Source of the DNA: Pseudomonadota bacterium
GTDB taxonomy: Bacteria > Pseudomonadota > Gammaproteobacteria > Burkholderiales > Rhodocyclaceae
Length of the DNA: 64,000 nucleotides
Direction of reading: 5' to 3'
Assembly: GCA_018240785.1 (NCBI GenBank)
Contig: JAFEFC010000003.1
Span: 62,001-126,000 of the forward strand
Part shown: positions 27,466-34,262 of the stretch, in pieces
Layout of the letters: each line of letters opens with the position of its first letter
Position numbering within the stretch: position 1 is the stretch's first letter
The notes under the pieces: generated by a model
The model's database searches: none
Told to the model about the DNA's origin: nothing
Seen by the model: the letters and a program-made list of their open reading frames with translations, nothing else
Translations under genes and position numbers: made by a program

Positions 27466-27909
27466 ATGTTCAAACATTTCCTCGTGCCCACCGATGGTTC
27501 CGCGCTGTCGGAGAGCACGGTTGCGCGTGCCGTGTCCTTTGCCAAGGATGCCGGTGCGCGTGTCACCTTCTTCTACTCTCAGCCTGATTTTCCGATGCCG
27601 ATCTACGGCGAAGGCGCGCTGATCGACCCGACCACGCCCGAGCAGTTCGCCAAGGCGGCGGCAGCCGAAGCCGAGCAGATCCTGCAGCGCGCGAAGGCAG
27701 TGGCGGACGCCGAAGGCGTGGCCGCCGATACCGACACGGTGGTGAACGAGATCCCGTACGAAGCCATCATCGACGCGGCGGATCGCCACGGTTGCGACCT
27801 GATCTTCATGGCATCGCATGGCCGTCGCGGCATCGCCGGCCTGCTCCTCGGCAGCGAGACGCAGAAAGTCCTCACCCACAGCAAGACGCCGGTTCTCGTC
27901 TATCGGTAA
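27466..27909 (+). CDS. Universal stress protein (UspA family)
   Basis: This is a 147-residue single Usp domain: FKHFLVPTDGSALSESTV at the start and the ATP-binding loop GRRGIAGLLLGSETQKVL near the end, followed by the TPVLVYR strand. Usp proteins are cytosolic dimers induced by stress, and relatives help survival without oxygen. Start at 27466 has AAGGGAG upstream. The upstream box points to FNR activation. Confidence 0.93.
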   Translation: MFKHFLVPTDGSALSESTVARAVSFAKDAGARVTFFYSQPDFPMPIYGEGALIDPTTPEQFAKAAAAEAEQILQRAKAVADAEGVAADTDTVVNEIPYEAIIDAADRHGCDLIFMASHGRRGIAGLLLGSETQKVLTHSKTPVLVYR

Positions 27910-27930
27910 ACGCAGGTGTTCGACACCGGA

Positions 27931-27966
27931 AACAAGACGGCCCGCCGAAGCGGGCCGTTTTGTTTC
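27931..27966 (+). terminator. Terminator of the usp gene
   Basis: ACGGCCCGC (27937-27945) pairs with GCGGGCCGT (27950-27958) around CGAA and is followed by TTTTGTTT. The A-rich left flank could let it also serve the convergent transcript. Confidence 0.85.
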
Positions 27967-27980
27967 CTGGCGTGGTGCGA

Positions 27981-28217
27981 CTAACGGGGCTGGTTCACTT
28001 CCCTTGCCGGGCGCTCGAGGAAGATGGTGGTCAGGCTTGAAGCCGCACAAACCAGCCAGAAGCCGATGAAACCGATCGAGTAGGTCGCCACCGCACTGTA
28101 GTGCACCGGCTGCCCGAACAAATAGAGCTCCTGCGGATCGATCACGGTAAAGAAGACGCCTTCCGCCAAGGCTGCAATCAGGAAGGACGGCCACAAAACG
28201 AGGATCCACTTGCGCAT
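27981..28217 (-). CDS. Small two-span membrane protein
   Basis: This 78-residue protein has two hydrophobic helices (WILVLWPSFLIAALAEGVFFTVI and AVATYSIGFIGFWLVCAASSLTTIFL) and a charged tail. I do not recognise a named family. It has a good ribosome site (GGAGAAG). Its place at the end of the ccoG-ccoH run suggests a role connected with the cbb3 oxidase, but that is by position only. Confidence 0.7.
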   Translation of the reverse strand: MRKWILVLWPSFLIAALAEGVFFTVIDPQELYLFGQPVHYSAVATYSIGFIGFWLVCAASSLTTIFLERPAREVNQPR

Positions 28218-28250
28218 CGCTTCTTCTCCTTTCTCCGTGATCGACTCGGC

Positions 28251-28396
28251 TCAATGCGCCAGCCTGGCGCTACGCTCAGCCTCGGCCATATGGCGCTTGG
28301 CGTAGCCATGAAGGAATCAGCCCATCACCACGATGAAACCAATGGTAAACACGCTCAGCGTCCGGTGTAAGCGCTGAGAAGTTCTTTCAGGGCCAT
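28251..28396 (-). pseudogene. Decayed small membrane protein (DUF3149-like)
   Basis: From the ATG at 28396 the frame reads MALKELLSAYTGR and stops. In the next frame the sequence continues LSVFTIGFIVVMG, then TGA, then FLHGYAKRHMAEAERSARL to a stop at 28251. Joined, the pieces look like a single 48-residue protein with one membrane span and a charged tail, similar in plan to DUF3149 proteins. Two lesions are needed: one frameshift and one TGA, probably for Trp. It lies between ccoH and the 78-residue membrane protein on the same strand. Confidence 0.5.
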
Positions 28397-28423
28397 GGCA
28401 AACCTGCTTATTACGACGACAGG

Positions 28424-28939
28424 TCAAGAACTGGATGGATCCATCCGGATTTCCGTCTCTGTCGGGAGGTATGCGGCCCCGTTCATTCGCCAGACTCGGG
28501 ACTCGTCTTCCAACTGGAACAGCCAACGCCCGGCCGCGAGCGTCTTCATATCGCCTTCATAGACACCATCTTTGCCGCTGAGCGTCAGCACCTGATCCAG
28601 GCCGGTGCGTGTGGGATGCGAAATCGTCACGATCAGTCCTGACGGCAGATCTGCGCGATCACGCGCCGTGAGCTGGACGCGCAGCCGCTCGCTACGCACC
28701 TGCACAAGCGCCGACAGGCCGAGCTCGCGCGCATGCGTCGTACGTTCGATCGTCTGCACGATCGCATTACCCTCCTTGTAGTAGTCGTCGACCACAAGGC
28801 CATCCCAGCTTCGGATCGCAATCACCAGCGTCGCGATGCCGGCGATCACCGCGATGGCCGGCAACGCGATCAGGAACCACGGCCATCCCTGCCGGTACCA
28901 GCGGGCGTCTTTTCTATCTGTCAAAGTCGTGCTCATCAT
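28424..28939 (-). CDS. ccoH: cbb3 oxidase assembly protein CcoH (FixH)
   Basis: This 171-residue FixH-family protein has one N-terminal membrane helix (WPWFLIALPAIAVIAGIATLVIAI) after a short basic segment. A periplasmic beta domain follows, with the conserved VVDDYYKEGNAI next to the membrane. It is needed for assembly or stability of cbb3 cytochrome oxidase. Its ATG overlaps the ccoG stop codon (TGATG), so translation is probably coupled; ATG three bases later is an alternative. Confidence 0.88.
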   Translation of the reverse strand: MMSTTLTDRKDARWYRQGWPWFLIALPAIAVIAGIATLVIAIRSWDGLVVDDYYKEGNAIVQTIERTTHARELGLSALVQVRSERLRVQLTARDRADLPSGLIVTISHPTRTGLDQVLTLSGKDGVYEGDMKTLAAGRWLFQLEDESRVWRMNGAAYLPTETEIRMDPSSS

Positions 28940-30366
28940 CAACGGGGGAAGAGGAAAGTTGTTTTTTCATGCACCTTCAGCGCGGGATCGTCCTCGGCCT
29001 TCACGTCGATGGCGAGCTCGTTCGCGCCGGGCTTGCCGGACTCGCCCGGGACCAGCACACGCAGGGTGACGGCTTCGGTCGCCGCCGCCCCCACCTTGAT
29101 CCGGCTCTCGCCATCGATCTTCGCGCCGTCCAGCCCGGAAACCGAAAAGTCGAATGCGCGCGGCGCTTCGGTCATGTTCATGACCTGCAGCCGGTACACG
29201 TTCTCGATCATGCCGTCCTCGACCTCGCGCGCCAGCGAGGTGCGATCGCGGATCACGTCCACCCGCAAGGGCTCACGCGAAGCAAGGCCGATCACGAAAC
29301 CGACGCACACCAGGGCCAGGACGGCGCCGTAGAGCAGCGTGCGCGGGCGCATCACATGCCCGAGGATTTCCTTGCTGCCCCAGTGCTGCTTGACCGCATT
29401 CTCGGTCGAGTAACGGATCAGGCCGCGCGGATAGCTCATCTTGTCCATGACCTGGTCGCAGGCGTCGATGCAGGCGGCACAGCCGATGCACTCGTACTGC
29501 AGGCCTTCGCGGATGTCGATGCCGGTCGGGCAGACTTGCACGCAGATGCCGCAGTCGATGCAGTCGCCCTTATTCACGGTGCGCGGATCGATCCCCTTCT
29601 TGCGGGTGCCACGCGGCTCACCGCGCGCCTCGTCGTAGGTGATGACCAGCGTGTCGGGGTCGAACATCACGCTCTGGAAACGGGCGTAGGGGCACATGTA
29701 CTTGCACACCTGCTCGCGCATCACGCCCGCAAACAGATAGGTGAAGCTGCCGTAGAACAGGATCCAGAACAGTTCCCACGGGCCGAAACCGAAAGTCGCC
29801 ACTGAATGCAACAGCTCGCTCAGCGGCGAAAAATAGGCGACAAACGTGAAGCCGGTCCACAGTGCAACCAGCGCCCAAGCGCCGTATTTTGCGCTGCGGA
29901 TCGCCAGCTTGCGGCCGCTCATCGGCGCCTGATCGAGCTTCTGGCGCTTGTTATGGTCGCCTTCGATCTTCTGCTCGATCCACATGAAGATCTCGGTGTA
30001 CACCGTCTGCGGGCAGGCATAGCCACACCACAACCGCCCCGCCACCGCAGTGAAGAAGAACAGTGCGTACGCGGAAATGATCAGCAGGATGGCCAGGAAG
30101 AACACGTCCTGCGGCCAGAAGACCCAGCCGAAGATGTAGAACTTGCGCTCGGTGAGGTGAAACAGGACAGCCTGCCGGTTGTTCCATGTCAACCAGGGCA
30201 GGCCGTAATAGACGATCTGAGTGAGCCACACGAAGGCCCAGCGCCACCTTGCAAAAACGCCAGTGACCGCTCGGACGTAGAGCTTCTTGCGCGGGGCATA
30301 GAGGACTTCTTCACGCTCGGCGGCACCATCCTTGCCGGGCGCGGGCTTGGGCGAAGCGTCTTTCAT
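28939..30366 (-). CDS. ccoG: Cytochrome oxidase accessory protein CcoG (FixG/RdxA)
   Basis: This 475-residue membrane protein has two 4Fe-4S motifs (CIDCGICVQVCP and CIGCAACIDACD), several membrane spans, paired Cys in LWCGYACP and VCKYMCPYARFQ, and a C-terminal immunoglobulin-like periplasmic domain. CcoG proteins are linked to Cu(II) reduction during cbb3 oxidase assembly. The gene follows ccoP after a hairpin and overlaps ccoH. An inverted repeat, ATTAGT/ACTAAT, lies ten bases before the start. Confidence 0.95.
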   Translation of the reverse strand: MKDASPKPAPGKDGAAEREEVLYAPRKKLYVRAVTGVFARWRWAFVWLTQIVYYGLPWLTWNNRQAVLFHLTERKFYIFGWVFWPQDVFFLAILLIISAYALFFFTAVAGRLWCGYACPQTVYTEIFMWIEQKIEGDHNKRQKLDQAPMSGRKLAIRSAKYGAWALVALWTGFTFVAYFSPLSELLHSVATFGFGPWELFWILFYGSFTYLFAGVMREQVCKYMCPYARFQSVMFDPDTLVITYDEARGEPRGTRKKGIDPRTVNKGDCIDCGICVQVCPTGIDIREGLQYECIGCAACIDACDQVMDKMSYPRGLIRYSTENAVKQHWGSKEILGHVMRPRTLLYGAVLALVCVGFVIGLASREPLRVDVIRDRTSLAREVEDGMIENVYRLQVMNMTEAPRAFDFSVSGLDGAKIDGESRIKVGAAATEAVTLRVLVPGESGKPGANELAIDVKAEDDPALKVHEKTTFLFPR

Positions 30367-30375
30367 GATCGTCTT

Positions 30376-30391
30376 ATTAGTGGATACTAAT
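30376..30391. promoter_or_regulatory. Palindrome just before ccoG
   Basis: ATTAGTGGATACTAAT has six-base perfect arms and lies ten bases ahead of the ccoG start codon, in an AT-rich patch. It may be an operator or an RNA structure; no known consensus was matched. Confidence 0.3.
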
Positions 30392-30408
30392 TTAATCGCA
30401 ACAAGATA

Positions 30409-30430
30409 CCCCGGAGGCTGAGCTCCGGGG
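30409..30430 (-). terminator. Hairpin between ccoP and ccoG
   Basis: CCCCGGAG (30409-30416) pairs with CTCCGGGG (30423-30430), followed on the minus strand by TATCTTGTTG. It is probably a partial terminator separating ccoNOQP from ccoGH. Confidence 0.55.
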
Positions 30431-30439
30431 CAGGCACGC

Positions 30440-31330
30440 TTACTTCTTGCTCAGGCCGACGACGTAGGCTGCGAGCAGATGCACCTTGTCTTCACCGAGG
30501 AATTCGCCGAACTGCGGCATCCGGTTGTTGCGGCCATTCGTGATCGTCTCGATGATCGTCGCTTCGGACGAGCCATAGAGCCAGATCTTGTTCGTCAGGT
30601 TCGGAGCACCCATCGCCGGTCCACCCTTGGCATCCGCACCGTGGCACGCAACACAGTTCTGCTGGAACAGCTCAGCACCGCGCTGCGCACGCAGCGAGTC
30701 GTGGGCCAGGCCGGACAGCGAGCGCACGTAGTTGGCCACATCCTTCACGCCTTCCCCGCCAAGCGACGGACCGAACGGAGGCATCATCGCGATGCGACCA
30801 CCGGTAATCGTCGTCTCGATGGTCGCGGGATCACCACCCCACTGCCACTCTTCGTCGGTCAGGTTGGGGAAGCCCTTTGCCCCCTGGGCAGCGGAACCGT
30901 GACACTGCGCACAATAGGTCAGGAACATGCGCTGGCCCATGGCCTTCGCTTCCGGATCCGCTGCCAATGCGTTCAGGTCCATGCTCCGGTATTTGGCGAA
31001 GATCGGGCCATATTTGTCATTGGCCGCCTTCATTTCCGCCTCGTACTGGGCGTGTTCGCCGCGTTCCTGGTTGGTCTTGCCGAAGCCCGGATAGATCGAC
31101 AGATACACCACCGCAAACGCGATCGTGATCCAGAACAGGTACATCCACCAGCGCGGCAGGGGGTTGTTGTACTCGGCGAGCGTCTCGTCCCAGACGTGGC
31201 CGTGCAGTTCGACCGGGCCCGATTCCCGCTTCGTCATGTTCGAAACGAGCACGAACACGCAGAACAGCAGGCTGAGGGCGACGATCACCATCACATACAT
31301 GTTCCAGAAACCGCTGATAAAGTCAGCCAT
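30440..31330 (-). CDS. ccoP: cbb3 oxidase diheme subunit CcoP
   Basis: This 296-residue membrane-anchored diheme cytochrome c passes electrons to the cbb3 oxidase. An N-terminal hydrophobic segment and a second one (WWMYLFWITIAFAVVYLSIY) anchor it. Heme sites are CAQCH (140-144) and CVACH (226-230), with later Met ligands (AMMPPFG, NRMPQFG). The start MADFISG lies inside the last codons of ccoQ (8-base overlap), so translation is coupled. It is the last gene of ccoNOQP. Confidence 0.95.
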   Translation of the reverse strand: MADFISGFWNMYVMVIVALSLLFCVFVLVSNMTKRESGPVELHGHVWDETLAEYNNPLPRWWMYLFWITIAFAVVYLSIYPGFGKTNQERGEHAQYEAEMKAANDKYGPIFAKYRSMDLNALAADPEAKAMGQRMFLTYCAQCHGSAAQGAKGFPNLTDEEWQWGGDPATIETTITGGRIAMMPPFGPSLGGEGVKDVANYVRSLSGLAHDSLRAQRGAELFQQNCVACHGADAKGGPAMGAPNLTNKIWLYGSSEATIIETITNGRNNRMPQFGEFLGEDKVHLLAAYVVGLSKK

Positions 31331-31511
31331 TTTGTCTTCCTTCTTGTTCTTGCCGGCTCTTGCTGACCGGCAGATCGTCATCGTCCAGAGGGAGCCGCGC
31401 CGCTTCTTCAAAACCGGGCTGCGCCTGTCGGCTGTACGCCCAGGCGCAGATGCCCAGGAAGGACAGCAGCCCCATGACGGTGATGATGCTTCTGAAGTCG
31501 TTGATATCCAC
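31323..31511 (-). CDS. ccoQ: cbb3 oxidase subunit CcoQ (FixQ)
   Basis: This 62-residue single-span protein (ITVMGLLSFLGICAWAYS) has an acidic tail containing LPLDDDDLP, typical of CcoQ, which stabilises the cbb3 complex. It lies between ccoO and ccoP, overlapping the latter by eight bases. Confidence 0.88.
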   Translation of the reverse strand: MDINDFRSIITVMGLLSFLGICAWAYSRQAQPGFEEAARLPLDDDDLPVSKSRQEQEGRQNG

Positions 31512-31525
31512 GACGCACTCCCTCC

Positions 31526-32152
31526 TTACTTCACGTTCTGCAGCGCCAGACCCATGCCCTGCAGGTAGGCGATGACGGCGTCGAGCTCGGTCTTGCCCTT
31601 GATGGCTTCGGGCGCGGCGGCGATTTCCTCGTCGCTGTACTTGTGCAGGCCGACCTTGTTCAGCGCACGCATGCGATCCTGGATGTCATCGCCCTTCACC
31701 GGACGGTTCAGCCATGGGAACGCGGGCATGTTCGACTCGGGCACGACGTCACGCGGATTGAGGAGGTGAACCCTGTGCCATTCGTCCGAGTAACGGCCGC
31801 CGACACGAGCCAGATCCGGCCCCGTCCGCTTGGAGCCCCACTGGAACGGGTGGTCGTAGATGTACTCGCCCGCCACCGAGTAATGGCCATAACGTTCGGT
31901 CTCGGCGCGGAACGGGCGGATCATCTGCGAGTGGCAGTTGTAGCAGCCTTCGCGGATGTAGATGTCGCGACCGACCAGGCGCACCGGATCGTAGGGCTTC
32001 ACATTGAGCTGATTGCCCTTGTAGTCGACCGGACTCGTGGTCGAGTGCTGGAAGAACAACGGCACGATTTCCAGCAGACCGCCCACGCTTACCGTCAGCA
32101 GCGTAAGGACGATCAGCAGGAAGACGTTGCTCTCGATCTTTTCGTGCTTCAT
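31526..32152 (-). CDS. ccoO: cbb3 oxidase monoheme subunit CcoO
   Basis: This 208-residue membrane-anchored cytochrome c has one N-terminal span ([25 protein letters not shown]), a heme site [12 protein letters not shown] (70-74) and a later conserved segment MPAFPWLN with a Met ligand. It carries electrons from CcoP to CcoN. The gene is 14 bases upstream of ccoQ and 18 bases downstream of ccoN. Confidence 0.96.
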   Translation of the reverse strand: MKHEKIESNVFLLIVLTLLTVSVGGLLEIVPLFFQHSTTSPVDYKGNQLNVKPYDPVRLVGRDIYIREGCYNCHSQMIRPFRAETERYGHYSVAGEYIYDHPFQWGSKRTGPDLARVGGRYSDEWHRVHLLNPRDVVPESNMPAFPWLNRPVKGDDIQDRMRALNKVGLHKYSDEEIAAAPEAIKGKTELDAVIAYLQGMGLALQNVK

Positions 32153-32170
32153 CTTGTTTTTCTCCGGTTA

Positions 32171-33598
32171 TCAGTGAGCGGCCGCAGGCGCGAGCACCGG
32201 CGCGTTGTAGGCCTTCTCACCCGCAATCGTCTTCACCATGTTGTAGAACATGATGAACATGCCGGTCAGGAACAGCACGCCGCCGGCCAGACGAATCGTC
32301 CAGAACGGATAGCTGGCCTTCACGCTCTCCACGAAGGAGTACGTCAGCGTGCCATCCGGGTTGGTGGCGCGCCACATCAGGCCCTGCATCACGCCGGCGA
32401 TCCACATCGACGCGATGTACAGCACGACGCCGATGGTGGCGATCCAGAAGTGCGCATTGATGAGCTTCACGCTGTACATCTCGGTCTTGCCGTACATGCG
32501 CGGGAGCAGGAAGTAGATCGAGCCGATCGACACCATCGCCACCCAGCCGAGTGCGCCGGAGTGCACGTGGCCAATGGTCCAGTCGGTGTAGTGCGACAGC
32601 GCATTCACGGTCTTCACCGACATCATCGGGCCTTCGAAGGTGGACATGCCGTAGAAGGACAGCGAGGTGATCAGGAACTTCAGGATCGGGTCGGTACGCA
32701 GCTTGTGCCAGGCGCCCGACAGGGTCAGCACGCCGTTGATCATGCCACCCCAGGACGGCGCAAGCAGGATCAGCGAGAACACCATGCCGACGGACTGGGT
32801 CCAGTCAGGCAGCGCGGTGTAGTGCAGGTGGTGCGGACCCGCCCACATGTAGGTGAAGATCAGCGCCCAGAAGTGCACCACGGAGAGGCGATACGAGTAC
32901 ACCGGGCGCTCGGCCTGCTTCGGCACGAAGTAGTACATCATGCCCAGGAAGCCCGCGGTCAGGAAGAAGCCCACCGCGTTGTGGCCGTACCACCACTGGA
33001 CCATGGCGTCCTGCACGCCGGCATAAGCCGAATAGGACTTCATGCCAGTGAGCGAAACCGGGATTGCCGCGCTATTGACGATGTGAAGCAGCGCCACGGC
33101 GAGGATGAAGCCGCCGTAGAACCAGTTGGCGACGTAGATGTGCGACACCTTGCGCTTGGCGATGGTGCCGAAGAACACGATCGCGTACGACACCCACACC
33201 ACGGCGATCAGCAGGTCGATCGGCCACTCGAGCTCTGCGTATTCCTTGCCCTGGGTGTAGCCCAGCGGCAGGGTGATCGCGGCGAGCACGATGACGAGCT
33301 GCCAGCCCCAGAAGGTGAACGACGCCAGCGCAGGCGCGAACAGCCGGGTGTGACAGGTGCGTTGAACGACGTAGTAGGACGTCGCGAACAGCGCACAGCC
33401 ACCGAAGGCGAAGATCACCGCGTTGGTATGCAGCGGACGGAGCCTGCCGAAGTGCAGGAATTCGTGGACGTTCAGTTCAGGCCATACGAGCTGTGCTGCG
33501 GCGATGACACCGACCAGCATGCCCACGATGCCCCACACCACCGTCATGATGGCGAACTGGCGCACGACTTTATAGTTATAAGTCGCTTGCGATTGCAT
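32171..33598 (-). CDS. ccoN: cbb3 oxidase catalytic subunit CcoN
   Basis: This 475-residue heme-copper oxidase subunit I of the high-affinity cbb3 type reduces oxygen and pumps protons. It has about twelve membrane spans and conserved metal-site segments such as [22 protein letters not shown] and [23 protein letters not shown]. The start [10 protein letters not shown] at 33598 has GAGGTG upstream. It is the first gene of ccoNOQP. An FNR box and a -10 element upstream indicate induction at low oxygen. Confidence 0.97.
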   Translation of the reverse strand: MQSQATYNYKVVRQFAIMTVVWGIVGMLVGVIAAAQLVWPELNVHEFLHFGRLRPLHTNAVIFAFGGCALFATSYYVVQRTCHTRLFAPALASFTFWGWQLVIVLAAITLPLGYTQGKEYAELEWPIDLLIAVVWVSYAIVFFGTIAKRKVSHIYVANWFYGGFILAVALLHIVNSAAIPVSLTGMKSYSAYAGVQDAMVQWWYGHNAVGFFLTAGFLGMMYYFVPKQAERPVYSYRLSVVHFWALIFTYMWAGPHHLHYTALPDWTQSVGMVFSLILLAPSWGGMINGVLTLSGAWHKLRTDPILKFLITSLSFYGMSTFEGPMMSVKTVNALSHYTDWTIGHVHSGALGWVAMVSIGSIYFLLPRMYGKTEMYSVKLINAHFWIATIGVVLYIASMWIAGVMQGLMWRATNPDGTLTYSFVESVKASYPFWTIRLAGGVLFLTGMFIMFYNMVKTIAGEKAYNAPVLAPAAAH

Positions 33599-33678
33599 GT
33601 GAGTCACCTCTACGAAAGAAAACTCTTTGGGGTACAGCCCCGCGCTGCAAGGCACACCGCAGCGCAAAAATCGCCGCA

Positions 33679-33719
33679 AGAATACCGCGGGTCGGGGTCC
33701 ACAATTTGATACAGATCAA
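33679..33719 (-). promoter_or_regulatory. FNR box and promoter of ccoNOQP
   Basis: TTGATACAGATCAA (33706-33719) is a perfect FNR consensus site. Reading toward ccoN, a TATTCT -10 (33684-33679) places the box near -41, the class II activation position. The transcript would have a leader of roughly 75 bases before the ccoN start. Confidence 0.8.
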
Positions 33720-33848
33720 CATTGTATTGCAGCGCGGCAGCCGGCGGAAGCAAGATGACGAAACGGCGCGGCTGAGGGGAGCGAAACGTGCTGCGGCGGG
33801 CTGCGCGACGCGATTCATCCGGAATGCACCGGCGGGATTCGACAGGGC

Positions 33849-33876
33849 AAAAAAAAGGGTGCGTATGTACGCACCC
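33849..33876 (-). terminator. Terminator of ccoI-ccoS
   Basis: GGGTGCGTA (33857-33865) pairs with TACGCACCC (33868-33876) around two bases and is followed on the minus strand by eight T residues. It is a strong intrinsic terminator ending the upstream ccoIS transcript before the ccoN promoter. Confidence 0.9.
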
Positions 33877-33980
33877 CCAACCCCAACAGAGAGACAAAAG
33901 TTCCCGATCCCGCGCATTGCCGCTGGCCCTGCCAGAACCGGAAGCACAGGCGAATTATGCCGATCCCCCTGTGATGCGTA

Positions 33981-33994
33981 TTGACCTAGGTCAA
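33981..33994. promoter_or_regulatory. Second FNR/Dnr-type palindrome upstream of ccoN
   Basis: TTGACCTAGGTCAA is a fully symmetric 14-mer matching the FNR-family site with C/G in the fifth position. It is 275 bp upstream of the perfect box and on the far side of the terminator, so its target is not obvious; it could bind the second Crp/Fnr regulator. Confidence 0.5.
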
Positions 33995-34046
33995 CGGATC
34001 GGGCGCAGCCCCGGCGCGGACGTCCGCCGCGCCCCTGCGGCGATCG

Positions 34047-34253
34047 TCACTGCTTGCGCTCACCGCCCGGCTGCGCCTCTTTTCCGGCTTTGTCGCCGGC
34101 AGAAGGCATTTCGTCGCGATCATCAAGCAGGAGGCGATAGGCAGGCCCCTCCAGATCGTCGTACTGCCCGCTGCGCAAGGACCACCAGAACAGCACGCCG
34201 ATGATGAAGACGAGGATCACGGAGACCGGGATCAACAGGTAGAGGCTTTCCAT
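34047..34253 (-). CDS. ccoS: cbb3 oxidase maturation protein CcoS
   Basis: This 68-residue protein has one N-terminal membrane helix (LYLLIPVSVILVFIIGVLFWWSL) and the conserved RSGQYDDLEGPAYRLL segment of CcoS, needed to insert cofactors into cbb3 oxidase. It starts nine bases after ccoI ends. A terminator follows at 33876-33849. Confidence 0.92.
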   Translation of the reverse strand: MESLYLLIPVSVILVFIIGVLFWWSLRSGQYDDLEGPAYRLLLDDRDEMPSAGDKAGKEAQPGGERKQ

Positions 34254-34262
34254 GTTCTTCCT

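Larger units (their letters stand above)
33720..34046. other. Spacer between ccoS and ccoN
   Basis: No coding sequence is supported here. The spacer contains the ccoS terminator (33849-33876), a second FNR-like palindrome (33981-33994) and a GC-rich part. Together with the promoter region at 33599-33719 it separates the ccoIS and ccoNOQP units. Confidence 0.6.
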
